From positions 310,001-374,000 of the forward strand of contig JAOTRX010000003.1 of NCBI GenBank assembly GCA_030247675.1: a stretch of 64,000 nucleotides of DNA. The letters are read 5' to 3'. How positions within the stretch are numbered: position 1 is the first letter of the stretch; each line of letters starts with the position of its first letter. Positions 9,447 through 19,362 of this stretch are shown here, piece after piece. Both the position numbers and the translations under genes were made by a program. The notes below the pieces were generated by a model that was not told the DNA's origin, did no database searches, and saw nothing but the letters and a program-made list of their open reading frames with translations. The stretch comes from Desulforhopalus sp. GTDB lineage: Bacteria; Desulfobacterota; Desulfobulbia; Desulfobulbales; Desulfocapsaceae.

Positions 9447-11033
9447 ATGATGAAGAAATTTTTTCTGGCCGCAGGATCAAAACTGAAGAGGATTGCCCAG
9501 GCCGGCAAACGGAAATGCGGCAAACTCCTCGGACGATCGGCGTCAGCCGGAGATGGCAAGGTTGTTGCCCCTGTTGAAGGATCTGAAGGAGTAGGCACTG
9601 GCCCGCAAAAGGCAGCCGGGGCAATTGCCCAGGAGCCGGCCGCTGCAGCGGAGGGGCGGAAATACCGGGCTCCAGCCAAGCCAAAGATAAAGGAAGAATG
9701 GAGTTTGGACAGTTTTCCGGTGGTACCGGAAGAAGGCAAGAGCCGTTTCCACGATTATTCCATTCCCCTACCGGTCATGCGGGCCGTTGCCGAGCAGAAT
9801 TTTCAGTACTGCACGGCCATTCAGGCCAAAGCCTTGGAAGATGTCCTGGCCGGCCATGATCTGATCGGCAAGGCCAATACCGGCACCGGCAAGACCGCGG
9901 TTTTTCTTATCGCCATTCTCAGCAGGCTGCTTGCCGATACAAGCCGGGGGGCACATAAGGGCGGTGTCCGCGCCCTGGTGCTGGCTCCCACCCGGGAGCT
10001 GGTGATGCAGATCGCCAAGGACGGGGCCGGGCTGGCGAAATATTCCGGGATCAATGTCTGCCCGGTCTTTGGCGGCGTTGATTATCAAAAACAACTCGGT
10101 CTCCTGCAGAACAAGAAATGCGATGTGGTGGTGGCCACTCCCGGACGCTTGCTTGATTTCATTGGCAAAAACGCCATAGACCTGCGCGACTGCCGGACGC
10201 TGGTCCTCGACGAGGCGGATCGGATGCTCGATATGGGCTTTATCCCCGATGTGCGGCGGATTATTGGCCGTCTTCCGGCAAGGGAAGAGCGGCAGACCCT
10301 GCTGTTTTCGGCGACGGTTCCCGAAGATGTGCAGCGCCTCGCCTCGCAGTGGTGTGTAAAACCGAAGGTGGTCGAGGCGGAGCCGGAGCAGGTGGCGGTG
10401 GAGACCGTCGAGCAGACAATCTACCTGACGACCGCCGAAGAAAAATATGCGGTCTTGTATAACCTCATTATTGATCATCCCGACGACCGGATCATGGTCT
10501 TTGCCAACATGAAGAACGAAACCAAGCGACTGGCCAACCGCCTCGAGCGTAACGGCATTGATTGTCTGCTGCTTTCAGGGGATGTCGAACAGGCAAAAAG
10601 GGCCTCCCGCCTGGAGATGTTCCGGTCCGGCAAGGTCAAGGTGCTGGTGGCAACCGACGTTGCCGGCAGGGGTATCCATATCGAGGGAATTACCTTCGTG
10701 GTGAATTATACCCTGCCCTACGAACCGGAAGACTACGTGCACCGCATCGGCCGGACGGGCAGGGCCGGTGCCAGCGGCAAGGCGGTTAGCTTTGCCTGCG
10801 AGGAGGGATCGTTTTATCTGCCGGCCATTGAGGAATTCATCAATCGAAAGTTTGAATGTGTTCTGCCGGAGGAACGCCTTCTTGCACCACCACCCAAGGG
10901 TCAGTCCCGGCCTTCTTCAGGCAATACCAGCGCCGCCGCTCCTGCCCCCCGGGACCAGCAACGGAGCGGAAAACGACGCAGGCCGGGAGGGCAGGGCCGC
11001 GGACCGCGAAGGGGTGCCAAGGTGTCCTCGTAA
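9447..11033 (+). CDS. DEAD-box ATP-dependent RNA helicase (RhlB/RhlE-like)
   Basis: The 528-residue protein contains the DEAD-box helicase motifs in order: Q motif region (YCTAIQAKAL), motif I GKANTGTGKTA, motif Ia PTRELVMQI, motif II LDEADRMLDMGF, motif III SAT, motif V TDVAGRGIHI and motif VI HRIGRTGRAG. It unwinds or remodels RNA in the cytoplasm. The helicase core begins around residue 95 after a basic, Ala-rich extension, and the C-terminus ends in a basic RRRPGGQGRGPRRG tail, as in RhlB/RhlE-type proteins that bind structured RNA. Two adjacent ATG codons (9447, 9450) make the exact start uncertain by one residue. A hairpin with a T-rich tail follows at 11191. Confidence 0.92.
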   Translation: MMKKFFLAAGSKLKRIAQAGKRKCGKLLGRSASAGDGKVVAPVEGSEGVGTGPQKAAGAIAQEPAAAAEGRKYRAPAKPKIKEEWSLDSFPVVPEEGKSRFHDYSIPLPVMRAVAEQNFQYCTAIQAKALEDVLAGHDLIGKANTGTGKTAVFLIAILSRLLADTSRGAHKGGVRALVLAPTRELVMQIAKDGAGLAKYSGINVCPVFGGVDYQKQLGLLQNKKCDVVVATPGRLLDFIGKNAIDLRDCRTLVLDEADRMLDMGFIPDVRRIIGRLPAREERQTLLFSATVPEDVQRLASQWCVKPKVVEAEPEQVAVETVEQTIYLTTAEEKYAVLYNLIIDHPDDRIMVFANMKNETKRLANRLERNGIDCLLLSGDVEQAKRASRLEMFRSGKVKVLVATDVAGRGIHIEGITFVVNYTLPYEPEDYVHRIGRTGRAGASGKAVSFACEEGSFYLPAIEEFINRKFECVLPEERLLAPPPKGQSRPSSGNTSAAAPAPRDQQRSGKRRRPGGQGRGPRRGAKVSS

Positions 11034-11190
11034 AACTCTTAGCCGGCCGGGCCTCTGGCGCCGCCCGGAGGGCTGTTGCGTACGGCTTCATCGACTTCTT
11101 CCCGGAGGAAAAAATTAGCCTGTTGAGCAAGAAGCTCTTGTCGTTTCGTTGAAAAGCTGCTATATGTTACTGTTCATATTTGTCCGAGGA

Positions 11191-11229
11191 GCCCCCCTTT
11201 TAATCAGAAAAGCGGGGCCTTGTCTTTTC
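11191..11229 (+). terminator. Intrinsic terminator after the helicase gene
   Basis: GCCCCCCTTTT pairs with AAAAGCGGGGC (11 bp, one mismatch) across an AATCAG loop and is followed by a T-rich tract. It separates the helicase transcript from rpsA; with rpsA starting 72 bp later it could also act as an attenuator. Confidence 0.7.
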
Positions 11230-11300
11230 TTGCTCCGGCGTGGTGCCGGGGCGGCTAACCTTTACCAGATGGCCTTTGGTCGACAGGAAGAGTAAAATCC

Positions 11301-13031
11301 ATGACAGAACAACTCAAACAATCAACCCAGGAAAGCGGTGAAGAACTCAGTTTTGCCGAGCTCTTCGAGATGGAAGAAAACAACAAGGTCGTAGCCGTCG
11401 GTGATGTTTCCCGCGGCACAATCATCGGCAGTGTCGATGATTATTTTCTTGTGGATGTTGGCGATAAAGCCGAAAGCTACATTGCCAAGTCGGAATTCCG
11501 TCTGGATTCTGGTGACGACATCAAAATTGGTGATGTCTTCGATGTATTTATTGAGCGCCGCAAGGAAGAAGGCGGTCTCCTCCTGTCGAGAGAAAAAGCT
11601 ATAGCCATCAAGGTCTGGGAAAAAATCGCCGAGATTCAAGAGGCCGAGGGAACAATCTCCGGCAAGATCGAAAGCCGTGTTAAGGGTGGTATGTCCGTCG
11701 ATATCGGCGTGCCTGCCTTCCTGCCCTATTCGCAGATCGATCTGCGTCCGGTCAAGGACCTCGATGCCCTCATCGGCGAATCCATGGATTTCAAGATTCT
11801 CAAATTCAATAAGAAACGCAATAACGTCGTTATCTCCCGCCGGGCTATCCTTGAGGAAGAGCGCAATAAACTCCGTGAGGAGATGCGTTCCAAACTGGCC
11901 GAAGGGCAGATCATCAAAGGCGCAATCACCAATATTACCGATTACGGTTTGTTCATCGATATGGGCGGTATGGACGGTCTCTGTCATATCACCGACCTTT
12001 CCTGGGGCCGTGTTTCCCATCCGGCAAAACTGTACCGGGTCGGCGAAGAGCTTGAGGTGAAGGTTCTCAAATATGACCGTGAGCATGACCGCGTTTCCCT
12101 CGGCGTCAAGCAGCTGCGCGAAGATCCGTGGTCGAGTGTCATTACCCGCTACCCGGTTGGCCAGACCACCAAGGGCAAGGTCGTGTCCATCACCGATTAC
12201 GGCGTCTTTGTCGAGCTGGAGGAAGGCGTTGAGGGCCTCATCCATGTTTCCGAGATGACCTGGTCGAAGAAACCGCGCCATCCCTCCAAGATGGTCTCCG
12301 TCGGCGACGAGGTCGAGGTCATGGTCCTCAATATCGAGACCGAGACCAAGCGCATCTCCCTCGGCATGAAGCAGCTCCAGCCCAATCCCTGGGATCTGGT
12401 CACCGAGAACTATCCGGTGGGCTCGGTTATCGAGGGCAAGATCAAAAATATCACCGATTTCGGTGTCTTTATCGGCATTGAAGAGGGGATTGACGGTCTG
12501 ATCCACGTCTCCGACCTGTCCTGGACCGAGCGCATCAAGCATCCTTCCGAGAAATACACCAAGGGTGAGACCATTCAGGCGGTTGTCCTGAAGATCGACA
12601 AGGAAAACGAGCGCTTCTCCCTGGGTATCAAGCAATTGGTTCCCGATCCGTGGCAGGCGGCCTACAATAACTATCCCTCCGGCACCGTGGTCGAGGGTGA
12701 GATCACCAATGTCACCGATTTCGGCGTTTTCGTGAAGCTGGAAGAGGGCATTGAAGGACTCGTCCATGTCTCCGAACTGAGCAAAGACAAGGTCAAGACC
12801 CCGGTCGGCATGTATCAGGTCGGCGATATCCTCAAGGCCATCGTCATCAATGTCTCCGCCAAGGACCGGAAAATCGGTCTGTCGGTCAAGACCCTTGAGG
12901 GCGAGGATGAGGGTGCTGCTGTCGAGAAGTTCAAAAAGGCCGAGAAGGCTGCGGCCGAGAGTGGGCCATCAACCTTTGGCGACCTGCTGAAGGCAGCCGC
13001 GGAAGGCAACGACTCCTCAGACAACAACTAA
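11301..13031 (+). CDS. rpsA: 30S ribosomal protein S1
   Basis: The 576-residue protein has six S1 RNA-binding repeats, roughly residues 35-100, 118-184, 205-273, 290-360, 377-447 and 464-533, recognisable by repeated FVxLEEGVEGLIHVSE- and HPSKxxxxGDEVEVMVL-like segments. This is the full-length S1 of Gram-negative bacteria, which recruits mRNA to the 30S subunit. The ATG at 11301 has AGGAAGAG upstream. A strong intrinsic terminator follows at 13068 and the IHF/HU-family gene comes next, the same rpsA-ihfB order known from Proteobacteria. Confidence 0.97.
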   Translation: MTEQLKQSTQESGEELSFAELFEMEENNKVVAVGDVSRGTIIGSVDDYFLVDVGDKAESYIAKSEFRLDSGDDIKIGDVFDVFIERRKEEGGLLLSREKAIAIKVWEKIAEIQEAEGTISGKIESRVKGGMSVDIGVPAFLPYSQIDLRPVKDLDALIGESMDFKILKFNKKRNNVVISRRAILEEERNKLREEMRSKLAEGQIIKGAITNITDYGLFIDMGGMDGLCHITDLSWGRVSHPAKLYRVGEELEVKVLKYDREHDRVSLGVKQLREDPWSSVITRYPVGQTTKGKVVSITDYGVFVELEEGVEGLIHVSEMTWSKKPRHPSKMVSVGDEVEVMVLNIETETKRISLGMKQLQPNPWDLVTENYPVGSVIEGKIKNITDFGVFIGIEEGIDGLIHVSDLSWTERIKHPSEKYTKGETIQAVVLKIDKENERFSLGIKQLVPDPWQAAYNNYPSGTVVEGEITNVTDFGVFVKLEEGIEGLVHVSELSKDKVKTPVGMYQVGDILKAIVINVSAKDRKIGLSVKTLEGEDEGAAVEKFKKAEKAAAESGPSTFGDLLKAAAEGNDSSDNN

Positions 13032-13067
13032 GCCGCCGATTTAAAACGGTGCGTGGCATGCAGTGAG

Positions 13068-13110
13068 AAGGTTGTCTTGCCGGGGCTTACCGGTGGGACA
13101 ACCTTTTTTT
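13068..13110 (+). terminator. Intrinsic terminator of rpsA
   Basis: AAGGTTGTC pairs perfectly with GACAACCTT (9 bp) around a 20-nt loop, followed by seven T residues. A copy of the dispersed repeat begins at the very next base. Confidence 0.9.
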
Positions 13111-13166
13111 ATACCAGAGGCATAAGTTTCGCGTATAAGCAGGCAAGCTGGGTAACTCAGCTTTAT
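13111..13166 (+). repeat. Dispersed intergenic repeat, copy B
   Basis: Reads ATACCAGAGGCATAAG, TTTCG, AAGCAGGCAAGCTG and ACTCAGCTTTAT, matching the other copies with one short length change near its start. The AAGCTG-N7-CAGCTT dyad is perfect. It lies directly against the rpsA terminator and upstream of the IHF-like gene. Confidence 0.85.
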
Positions 13167-13237
13167 AGGTTTTATAGATAATAGGTTGCCCCATATTGGG
13201 GTTTATTTCTGAACATCTTCAATATTCGTTAGCCGGT

Positions 13238-13522
13238 ATGCTGAAAAAAGATTTAGTAGATAAGGTAAGTAGTGAACTTTCCATTCAAAAGCAGGACGTT
13301 GGTCTGGCTGTAGACATCATGCTGGAGACCATGGCCAAGGCCCTCATTGAGGAAAGACGTATTGAATTACGGGGATTCGGCAGTTTTTCGGTGCGCAGCA
13401 GGAAGCCCCGTTCCACGAAAAATCCTCGGACTGGTAAGGTTATGGATATTCCCGACCGGAAGACCCTGCACTTTACCATGAGCAAATCTCTCAAGGAGTC
13501 GCTGATCAGCGATAAGGAGTAA
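13238..13522 (+). CDS. ihfB: Integration host factor / HU-family DNA-binding protein
   Basis: The 94-residue protein has the HU/IHF fold signature: KKDLVDKVSSELSIQK at the N-terminus and IELRGFGSFSVRSRKPRSTKNPRTG in the DNA-binding arm, followed by IPDRKTLHFTMSKSLK. Such dimers bend DNA and organise the nucleoid. The extended arm and the position after rpsA favour the IHF beta type over HU; this assignment is by context. The ATG at 13238 fits the family start, although the ribosome site is weak and the reading frame stays open to a TTG at 13196. Its last 17 bases overlap the convergent threonylcarbamoyl-AMP synthase gene. Confidence 0.82.
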   Translation: MLKKDLVDKVSSELSIQKQDVGLAVDIMLETMAKALIEERRIELRGFGSFSVRSRKPRSTKNPRTGKVMDIPDRKTLHFTMSKSLKESLISDKE

Positions 13523-14114
13523 CGTCGCCTTGACCGACGCGCAGTATCTCGGGGGTATCGTGAGTGAGGTCGATGACCGATGACGGGTTTGGAAAGATCG
13601 GTCCACTGTCGATGATTAGATCGATTCGGTTGCCCAGGTACTCCTCGATCTGAAAGGGTTCGGCGGGAGCCTCACCGTCATCGAGCTGGGCGCTGGTGTT
13701 GACAATGGGATTGCCCAGGGTGGCGATAAGCAGCCTGCAAACGGGATGCGCCGACACCCTGATTCCGACCGTCTTCTGCTTGCTGGCCATGACCTTCGGT
13801 ACCAGTTTGGTCCCCGGCAGGACAAAGGTGTACGGGCCGGGGAGGCTCTTCTTCATCAGCCGGTAGGCGGTGTTGGAGACGTGGGCATAATGGCTAATGT
13901 CGGTCAGGTCGGAACACATGAAGGAAAACGGTTTATCCTTCGGCCGTCTTTTGAGCTGCATGATCAGTTTGATCGCCTTCTGATTCTGAAGGTCGCAGCC
14001 GATTCCATAGCCGGTATCGGTCGGGTAACAGATCACCGCACCGCCTTTCAGCAACTTGACAACCTGTTCGATCAGGCGGAGTTGAGGGTTTATCGGGTTG
14101 ATTTCCAAAAGCAT
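13506..14114 (-). CDS. L-threonylcarbamoyladenylate synthase (Sua5/YrdC family)
   Basis: The 202-residue protein is a YrdC-domain enzyme that makes threonylcarbamoyl-AMP from threonine, bicarbonate and ATP for the t6A37 modification of tRNAs. Visible signatures are GGAVICYPTDTGYGIGCDLQ near the N-terminus, the KRRPKDKPFSFMC motif binding threonine/ATP, PGPYTFVLPGT, and IRVSAHPVCRLLI. The length corresponds to the short YrdC/YciO-like form without the Sua5 C-terminal domain; YciO paralogs cannot be ruled out. An AAGGAAACG site precedes the ATG. It converges with and overlaps the 3' end of the IHF-like gene by 17 bp. Confidence 0.85.
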   Translation of the reverse strand: MLLEINPINPQLRLIEQVVKLLKGGAVICYPTDTGYGIGCDLQNQKAIKLIMQLKRRPKDKPFSFMCSDLTDISHYAHVSNTAYRLMKKSLPGPYTFVLPGTKLVPKVMASKQKTVGIRVSAHPVCRLLIATLGNPIVNTSAQLDDGEAPAEPFQIEEYLGNRIDLIIDSGPIFPNPSSVIDLTHDTPEILRVGQGDVTPYR

Positions 14115-14238
14115 TTTCTTTCGTTTCCTTTTCTGCCCTGAGTATCTGGTGAGTCCACTGCCGTATCCGCGATCTTTGTGATGAGCGGGTTTTTGCCATC
14201 ATAAAAAAAATGAGATTTTTTATAAAGATGCTTTACTA

Positions 14239-14267
14239 TTACTCATTAAAAAAAGTTAAGGCATAAT
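14239..14267 (+). promoter_or_regulatory. Candidate sigma-70 promoter of guaB
   Basis: In a very AT-rich stretch, TTACTC (14239-14244) and CATAAT (14262-14267) are separated by 17 bp and lie about 110 bp before the guaB start codon. The -35 match is weak. Confidence 0.4.
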
Positions 14268-14376
14268 AGCAATTATGGAAGATGTGGGGATGATGATGCC
14301 ACCGCCACGGATGAAAACAACCGGTGGCGGGCTCTCCCTCCGTCTTCCCTGCCAGAAGCCCTGATAAGGAGGGAAC

Positions 14377-15846
14377 ATGTTACCAGATCAGATAGAACTC
14401 GCTCTTACTTTTGATGATTTATTACTCGTGCCCGCCGCCTCCGAGGTCCTTCCCAGTGAAGTGAACCTCGGCACACGATTGACCGACACTATCAAGCTCA
14501 ATACACCCCTGGTCAGCTCGGCCATGGATACCGTCACTGAACACCGCACCGCCATCGCCATGGCGAGAGAGGGCGGGATCGGCATCATTCATAAGAATAT
14601 GAGCGTTGAGCAGCAGGCCCTGGAGGTCGAACGGGTGAAAAAATCGGAATCGGGGATGATCATCGACCCGATCACCGTTACCCAGGACCAATCGGTTGCC
14701 GAGGTGCAGGAGATCATGAGCACCTATAAGATCTCCGGACTGCCGGTGCTGCATCACGGCAAGCTGGTCGGCATCGTCACCAACCGCGACCTGCGCTTTG
14801 TCTCCGACGACGGGTTGCGGGTCGCCGATGTCATGACCTCGAAAAACCTGGTGACCGCCAAGGTGGGCATCGACCTCGCCCATTCCAAGGCACTCCTGCA
14901 TGAGCACCGCATCGAAAAACTGCTGGTAGTTGATGACAACGGCGCCCTGAAGGGCCTGATCACCATCAAGGATCTGGAGAAAATCAAGAAATATCCCTTT
15001 GCTGCCAAAGATCAATTTGGTCGTCTCCTCGTTGGAGCGGCGCTGGGGGTGGGCGAGGGCATTGAGACGCACGCCGAGCGACTGATCAAGGCCGGGGTCG
15101 ACGTCGTCGTTGTCGACTCCGCCCATGGCCACTCGAAAGGCGTTATCTCGGCGGTGGCCAGGCTCAAGAAGGCCTTTCCGGAGCTGTCGATTATCGCCGG
15201 CAACGTCGCCACTGGTGAAGGCGCCGAGGACCTGATCAAGGCCGGTGCCAATGCCATCAAGGTCGGAATCGGCCCGGGATCGATCTGCACCACGCGCATC
15301 GTTGCCGGAATCGGCGTGCCGCAGATGACCGCCCTGAAGAACTGCGTCGCCATCGGCAATAAATATAACGTGCCGATCATTGCCGATGGCGGCATCAAAC
15401 ACTCCGGCGACCTTACCAAGGCCATCGGCGCTGGCGCCAGCACGGTCATGATCGGCAGCCTCTTTGCCGGTACCGATGAGACCCCCGGCGACACCTTCCT
15501 CTACCAGGGCCGGACCTACAAAGGCTACCGGGGGATGGGTTCTCTTGGCGCAATGTGCCAGAATCATGGATCCTCCGACCGCTATTTCCAGGCGGAGGTC
15601 AGCGCCTCCTCAAAACTGGTCCCTGAGGGCATTGAGGGCAAGGTTCCTTACCGGGGCTTGATTGCCGATGTCCTCTATCAGCTGCTCGGTGGCCTGCGCT
15701 CAGGGATGGGCTATGTCGGTGCGGCAACGATTCAGGACCTGCAGCAAAAGGCCAAGTTTGTGCGTATTTCCGCGGCCGGGCTGCGCGAGTCCCATGTCCA
15801 CGATGTTATCATCACCAAGGAGGCGCCGAATTACCGGACGGCCTAG
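14377..15846 (+). CDS. guaB: IMP dehydrogenase
   Basis: The 489-residue enzyme oxidises IMP to XMP with NAD+, the committed step of guanine nucleotide synthesis. It has the N-terminal [19 protein letters not shown] and [20 protein letters not shown] motifs, an inserted pair of CBS domains (about residues 95-205), the catalytic-loop [15 protein letters not shown] with its nucleophilic Cys, the IADGGI motif and the [11 protein letters not shown] flap. Length is normal. AAGGAGGGAA precedes the ATG. guaA follows 112 bp downstream, giving the common guaBA arrangement. Confidence 0.97.
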   Translation: MLPDQIELALTFDDLLLVPAASEVLPSEVNLGTRLTDTIKLNTPLVSSAMDTVTEHRTAIAMAREGGIGIIHKNMSVEQQALEVERVKKSESGMIIDPITVTQDQSVAEVQEIMSTYKISGLPVLHHGKLVGIVTNRDLRFVSDDGLRVADVMTSKNLVTAKVGIDLAHSKALLHEHRIEKLLVVDDNGALKGLITIKDLEKIKKYPFAAKDQFGRLLVGAALGVGEGIETHAERLIKAGVDVVVVDSAHGHSKGVISAVARLKKAFPELSIIAGNVATGEGAEDLIKAGANAIKVGIGPGSICTTRIVAGIGVPQMTALKNCVAIGNKYNVPIIADGGIKHSGDLTKAIGAGASTVMIGSLFAGTDETPGDTFLYQGRTYKGYRGMGSLGAMCQNHGSSDRYFQAEVSASSKLVPEGIEGKVPYRGLIADVLYQLLGGLRSGMGYVGAATIQDLQQKAKFVRISAAGLRESHVHDVIITKEAPNYRTA

Positions 15847-15958
15847 CCGCCGCAGCCGGATACTTTGGCATGGGGTTTTAAAAGCACGGGGGCCGGAGCG
15901 AATACCCGGTCCAGCAGAACAACGAAAAAGCCATCGAATAGCAACCACCAGGGAGCCC

Positions 15959-17509
15959 ATGGACATCCATAGCGAAAAAATAATCATCCTCGACTTCGGA
16001 TCGCAGACCACCCAGCTCATCGCCAGGCGGATCAGGGAGCAGAAGGTCTACAGTGAAATTCACCCCTTCTCCATCCCTTTAGACAAGCTGCGGAATCTGA
16101 AACCCTCCGGCATCATCCTCTCCGGCGGGCCGTGCTCGGTGTACGATGACGACGCCCCCCATTCCGATCCGGGCCTCTTTGCCCTTGGGGTTCCCATCCT
16201 CGGCATCTGCTATGGGGCGCAGCTGATGCTGCAGCAGTTGGGGGGGAAGGTCGAAAAGGCCCCGAAACGCGAGTTCGGCAAAGCTGAGCTGAGTGTCCAG
16301 CACACCGCCGGACTCTTTGCCGGCCTGGAAACCGACGATTTTAAACACCAGGTGTGGATGAGTCATGGTGACCGGGTCGAGGTCATTCCCGCTGATTTCA
16401 TGGCCACCGCGGTCAGTGACAACTCCCCGTACGCCGCTCTCCGCCACAAGGAGAAGCCCTTTTTCGCCGTACAATTTCATCCCGAGGTGGCCCATACCCT
16501 TATCGGTGTCGATGTCCTGCGCAACTTCATCTTCGGCATCTGCAACTGCCGGCCGGAATGGACGATGCACTCCTTCATCGAGCAGAATGTCCAGGCCATC
16601 CGCGAAAAGGTCGGCGACGACAATGTGCTCTGCGCCCTGTCCGGCGGTGTCGACAGTTCGGTGGTGGCGGCGATCATTCACCGGGCGATTGGTGACCAGC
16701 TGACCTGTATCTATGTCAACAACGGCCTGATGCGTACCGGCGAGACCCAGTCGATTCTTCGTTTCTTTAAAGAAAAGAGCAAATTGCGGGTCATCGATGT
16801 CGATGCCACCGAATATTTTCTCGGCGAACTGGATGGGGTCAAGGACCCGGAGGTCAAACGCAAGCGAATCGGTCTCGGCTTTATCAAGATCTTCGAGGAA
16901 GAGGCCCATAAGATTGGCAAGGTCAAATTTCTTGCCCAGGGCACGCTGTACCCGGATGTTATTGAGTCGGTGAGTTTTCGCGGCGAGGCGCCGATCAAGT
17001 CGCACCATAATGTCGGTGGCCTGCCGGAGATCATGAAGCTCGACCTGATCGAGCCACTGCGTGAACTGTTCAAGGACGAGGTCCGTGAGCTGGGTCTTGA
17101 ACTCGGGTTGCCGGAGGAGGCAATCTACCGCCAGCCCTTCCCCGGGCCGGGTCTTGGCATCAGGATCATGGGCGAGGTCACCCGCGAACGCCTGCGTATT
17201 CTCCGCCAGGCGGATGTCATTGTCCTGGAAGAGATGCGCAAGGCCGGCTGGTATCGCAAGGTCTGGCAGTCCTTTGCCGTCCTCCTGCCCATCCAGACGG
17301 TGGGAGTTATGGGCGATGGCCGTACCTACGAGCATGTTATCGCCATCCGCGCCGTTGATTCCCGTGATGCCATGACCGCCGATTGGAGCAAACTCCCCTA
17401 CGAGATCCTTGGCGAAATCTCCAGCCGCATCATCAACGAGGTGCGCGGGGTGAACCGGGTGGTGTATGACATAAGTTCAAAACCACCGGCGACCATCGAA
17501 TGGGAATAA
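15959..17509 (+). CDS. guaA: GMP synthase (glutamine-hydrolysing)
   Basis: The 516-residue enzyme converts XMP to GMP. The N-terminal class I amidotransferase domain shows [13 protein letters not shown], the nucleophile motif GICYGAQLM and FHPEV; the synthetase domain has the ATP-pyrophosphatase loop [12 protein letters not shown]; the C-terminal dimerisation domain has [12 protein letters not shown] and ends in the conserved TIEWE. The reading frame is open further upstream, but the ATG at 15959 ([16 protein letters not shown]) matches the family start and has AGGGAG before it. Confidence 0.97.
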   Translation: MDIHSEKIIILDFGSQTTQLIARRIREQKVYSEIHPFSIPLDKLRNLKPSGIILSGGPCSVYDDDAPHSDPGLFALGVPILGICYGAQLMLQQLGGKVEKAPKREFGKAELSVQHTAGLFAGLETDDFKHQVWMSHGDRVEVIPADFMATAVSDNSPYAALRHKEKPFFAVQFHPEVAHTLIGVDVLRNFIFGICNCRPEWTMHSFIEQNVQAIREKVGDDNVLCALSGGVDSSVVAAIIHRAIGDQLTCIYVNNGLMRTGETQSILRFFKEKSKLRVIDVDATEYFLGELDGVKDPEVKRKRIGLGFIKIFEEEAHKIGKVKFLAQGTLYPDVIESVSFRGEAPIKSHHNVGGLPEIMKLDLIEPLRELFKDEVRELGLELGLPEEAIYRQPFPGPGLGIRIMGEVTRERLRILRQADVIVLEEMRKAGWYRKVWQSFAVLLPIQTVGVMGDGRTYEHVIAIRAVDSRDAMTADWSKLPYEILGEISSRIINEVRGVNRVVYDISSKPPATIEWE

Positions 17510-17537
17510 GCGATTCTTCCACGAAGGGGGGCGGAGC

Positions 17538-18302
17538 ATGCTCAAGACCGGAATTTATGTAGACGCTGAAAACATTAGGATGTGCGGCGGCTACGGAATG
17601 CGCTACGACGTCCTGGCGGAACTGGCAGGAGCCGGCGATTCCATTCTGCTTCGCGCCAACTCGTATATGGCCGAGGACGGCGAGCGGACCAAGGATGATC
17701 AGGAATACCGGCAAAAGCTCTATCGCTACCACGATGTCATTCGCCAGTGCGGCTTCAAGGTCATTAAAAAATTCGTCAAACATTTTGTCGACGACGAGGG
17801 GATTCTCACCACCAAGGCCAATGCCGATATGGACCTGGCCATCGACGCCCTCCTCCAGGCGCGCAACCTTGACCGCATCATCCTCCTCAGCGGCGACGGC
17901 GACTTTATCCGGCTGGTGTTGGCCCTGCAGAACATGGGTTGCCGGGTGGAGGTCATCGGCTTCAAGTATGTCAGCAACGATCTGCGCGAGGCGGCCGATC
18001 AGTTTATCTCCGGCTACCTGATTCCAGGCCTGCTGCCGATCGGGGCCCAGGCTGGCGACAACCGCCAGCGGGGCATTCCCATTAATTACAACCCGGACAG
18101 GGGCTTCGGGTTTATGCGCTATTATTCCCTGGGTCGCGAGGGACTGATTCCTCATTCGGTGTTTTTTCATTGCTCCAAGGCGGTTGAGGTCAATGACTCC
18201 CTGTTCCTCGATTCGAACAATATCTTTGAATTTACCGTCGTTAAAAACCCGGATAACAACAGCCGTACCGAGGCCTGGGACATTCATCTGCTTGACGGCT
18301 AG
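17538..18302 (+). CDS. NYN-domain (LabA/DUF88) nuclease-like protein with cold-shock-like C-terminal domain
   Basis: Residues 1-165 form a NYN domain, a PIN-like ribonuclease fold: conserved acidic positions are visible in GIYVDAENIR, NADMDLAIDAL and LLSGDGDFIRLV. The C-terminal region (about 180-254) contains RGFGFMRYY and VFFHCSKAVE followed by FEFTVVKN, which resemble the RNP1 and RNP2 motifs of cold-shock domains. The combination suggests an RNA-binding ribonuclease; substrate is unknown. It follows guaA by 28 bp with AAGGGGGGCGGAGC before the ATG and may share its transcript. The NYN call is strong, the cold-shock call moderate. Confidence 0.8.
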   Translation: MLKTGIYVDAENIRMCGGYGMRYDVLAELAGAGDSILLRANSYMAEDGERTKDDQEYRQKLYRYHDVIRQCGFKVIKKFVKHFVDDEGILTTKANADMDLAIDALLQARNLDRIILLSGDGDFIRLVLALQNMGCRVEVIGFKYVSNDLREAADQFISGYLIPGLLPIGAQAGDNRQRGIPINYNPDRGFGFMRYYSLGREGLIPHSVFFHCSKAVEVNDSLFLDSNNIFEFTVVKNPDNNSRTEAWDIHLLDG

Positions 18303-18342
18303 ATGAACGCGTGGAGTGCGGTTTTTCCGGGGGATCTGAACT

Positions 18343-19362
18343 ATGGCAAGCCTTCTCGCCGCTGATATCGGCGGCACCAAGAGTGACCTGGCGGTATTCG
18401 AGGAATCTGCCGGAGGCCTGAAACTCCTCGTCCAGAAACGATTGCGCAACAGCCAGTTCACCGGGGCGGAAGAGGTCATCGAGGATTTTCTCAGCTCCTG
18501 CCGCCACCGGCCGGAGACGGCCTGCATCGCGGTTGCCGGTGTGGTGGCGGGGGATCGGGTGCAGCTTACCAATCTGCCGTGGGTCCTCGATTGCCGGATT
18601 CTTGAGAAGCGTTTTGCTTTTCGCCGGGTTCAGTTGATCAACGATCTGACGGCGGTGGCCGCGGCCCTTCCCCACCTGTGCCCCGCCGATCTCGCCCTGG
18701 TTCAGGCCGGGACGGCCGATGGCGGCGAGGTGCGCGGCATCATTGCTCCCGGTACCGGTCTTGGCGAGGGACTGCTGGTCAAGGTCGACAACAGGATATT
18801 TGCCCGGGGTTCCGAGGGCGGTCATTGCGATTTCGCCCCGGTCGACGACGAGCAAGCGGCACTACTGGCCTTTATGCGGCAAAAACAGCGTCCGGTCAGC
18901 TATGAGACGCTGATCTCCGGGCCGGGGCTTGCCCACCTCTACCAATTTGCCAAGAGCTACCACCAACTTCCCGAAACAGCTGCGATTGCCGAGGCTATAG
19001 CCCGGGCCGCAGATCCCATCCCGGTCATTGTCGAAGGGGCACTGGCAGCGGATGGCTGTCCCTTATGCCGGCGGACAGTCGACCTCTTCCTTGCCATCCT
19101 TGGAAGTGAGACCGGCAATCTGGCCTTAAAGCTCTACGCTCGCGGCGGCATGTATCTGGGCGGCGGGATCTTGCCACGCCTTATCGGCAAGGTGTCGTTT
19201 GCCGGATTTCTCCAGGCCTTTCACGCCAAGGGGCCGATGGAGGCCCTGATGCGCAGCATACCGGTGCAGGTCATCAAGCGGTCGGACGCGGCCCTCTTTG
19301 GTGCTGCTCATTTTGGCCGTGACCACTTGCCAGGTCGTGCCGGTGATGACCCGAGAGGTTGA
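18343..19362 (+). CDS. glk: Glucokinase
   Basis: The 339-residue protein matches bacterial glucokinases of the Glk (not ROK repressor) group, which phosphorylate glucose with ATP in the cytoplasm. The ATP phosphate motif AADIGGTKSDLAVFE opens the protein; LINDLTAVAAALP carries the catalytic Asp; GTGLGEGLL and EGGHCDFAPVDDEQ bind adenosine and sugar; GGMYLGGGILPRL lies near the C-terminus. It is about the usual length. Its 3' end overlaps the next kinase gene by 17 bp, so the two are probably translated together. Confidence 0.9.
   Translation: MASLLAADIGGTKSDLAVFEESAGGLKLLVQKRLRNSQFTGAEEVIEDFLSSCRHRPETACIAVAGVVAGDRVQLTNLPWVLDCRILEKRFAFRRVQLINDLTAVAAALPHLCPADLALVQAGTADGGEVRGIIAPGTGLGEGLLVKVDNRIFARGSEGGHCDFAPVDDEQAALLAFMRQKQRPVSYETLISGPGLAHLYQFAKSYHQLPETAAIAEAIARAADPIPVIVEGALAADGCPLCRRTVDLFLAILGSETGNLALKLYARGGMYLGGGILPRLIGKVSFAGFLQAFHAKGPMEALMRSIPVQVIKRSDAALFGAAHFGRDHLPGRAGDDPRG

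Noticed and set aside
11115-11157. Similarity of TTGAGCAAGAAGCT and GTTTCGTT near 11115-11157 to the dispersed repeat.
   Set aside because: The order of the words differs from the repeat and the dyad is absent; probably coincidence.
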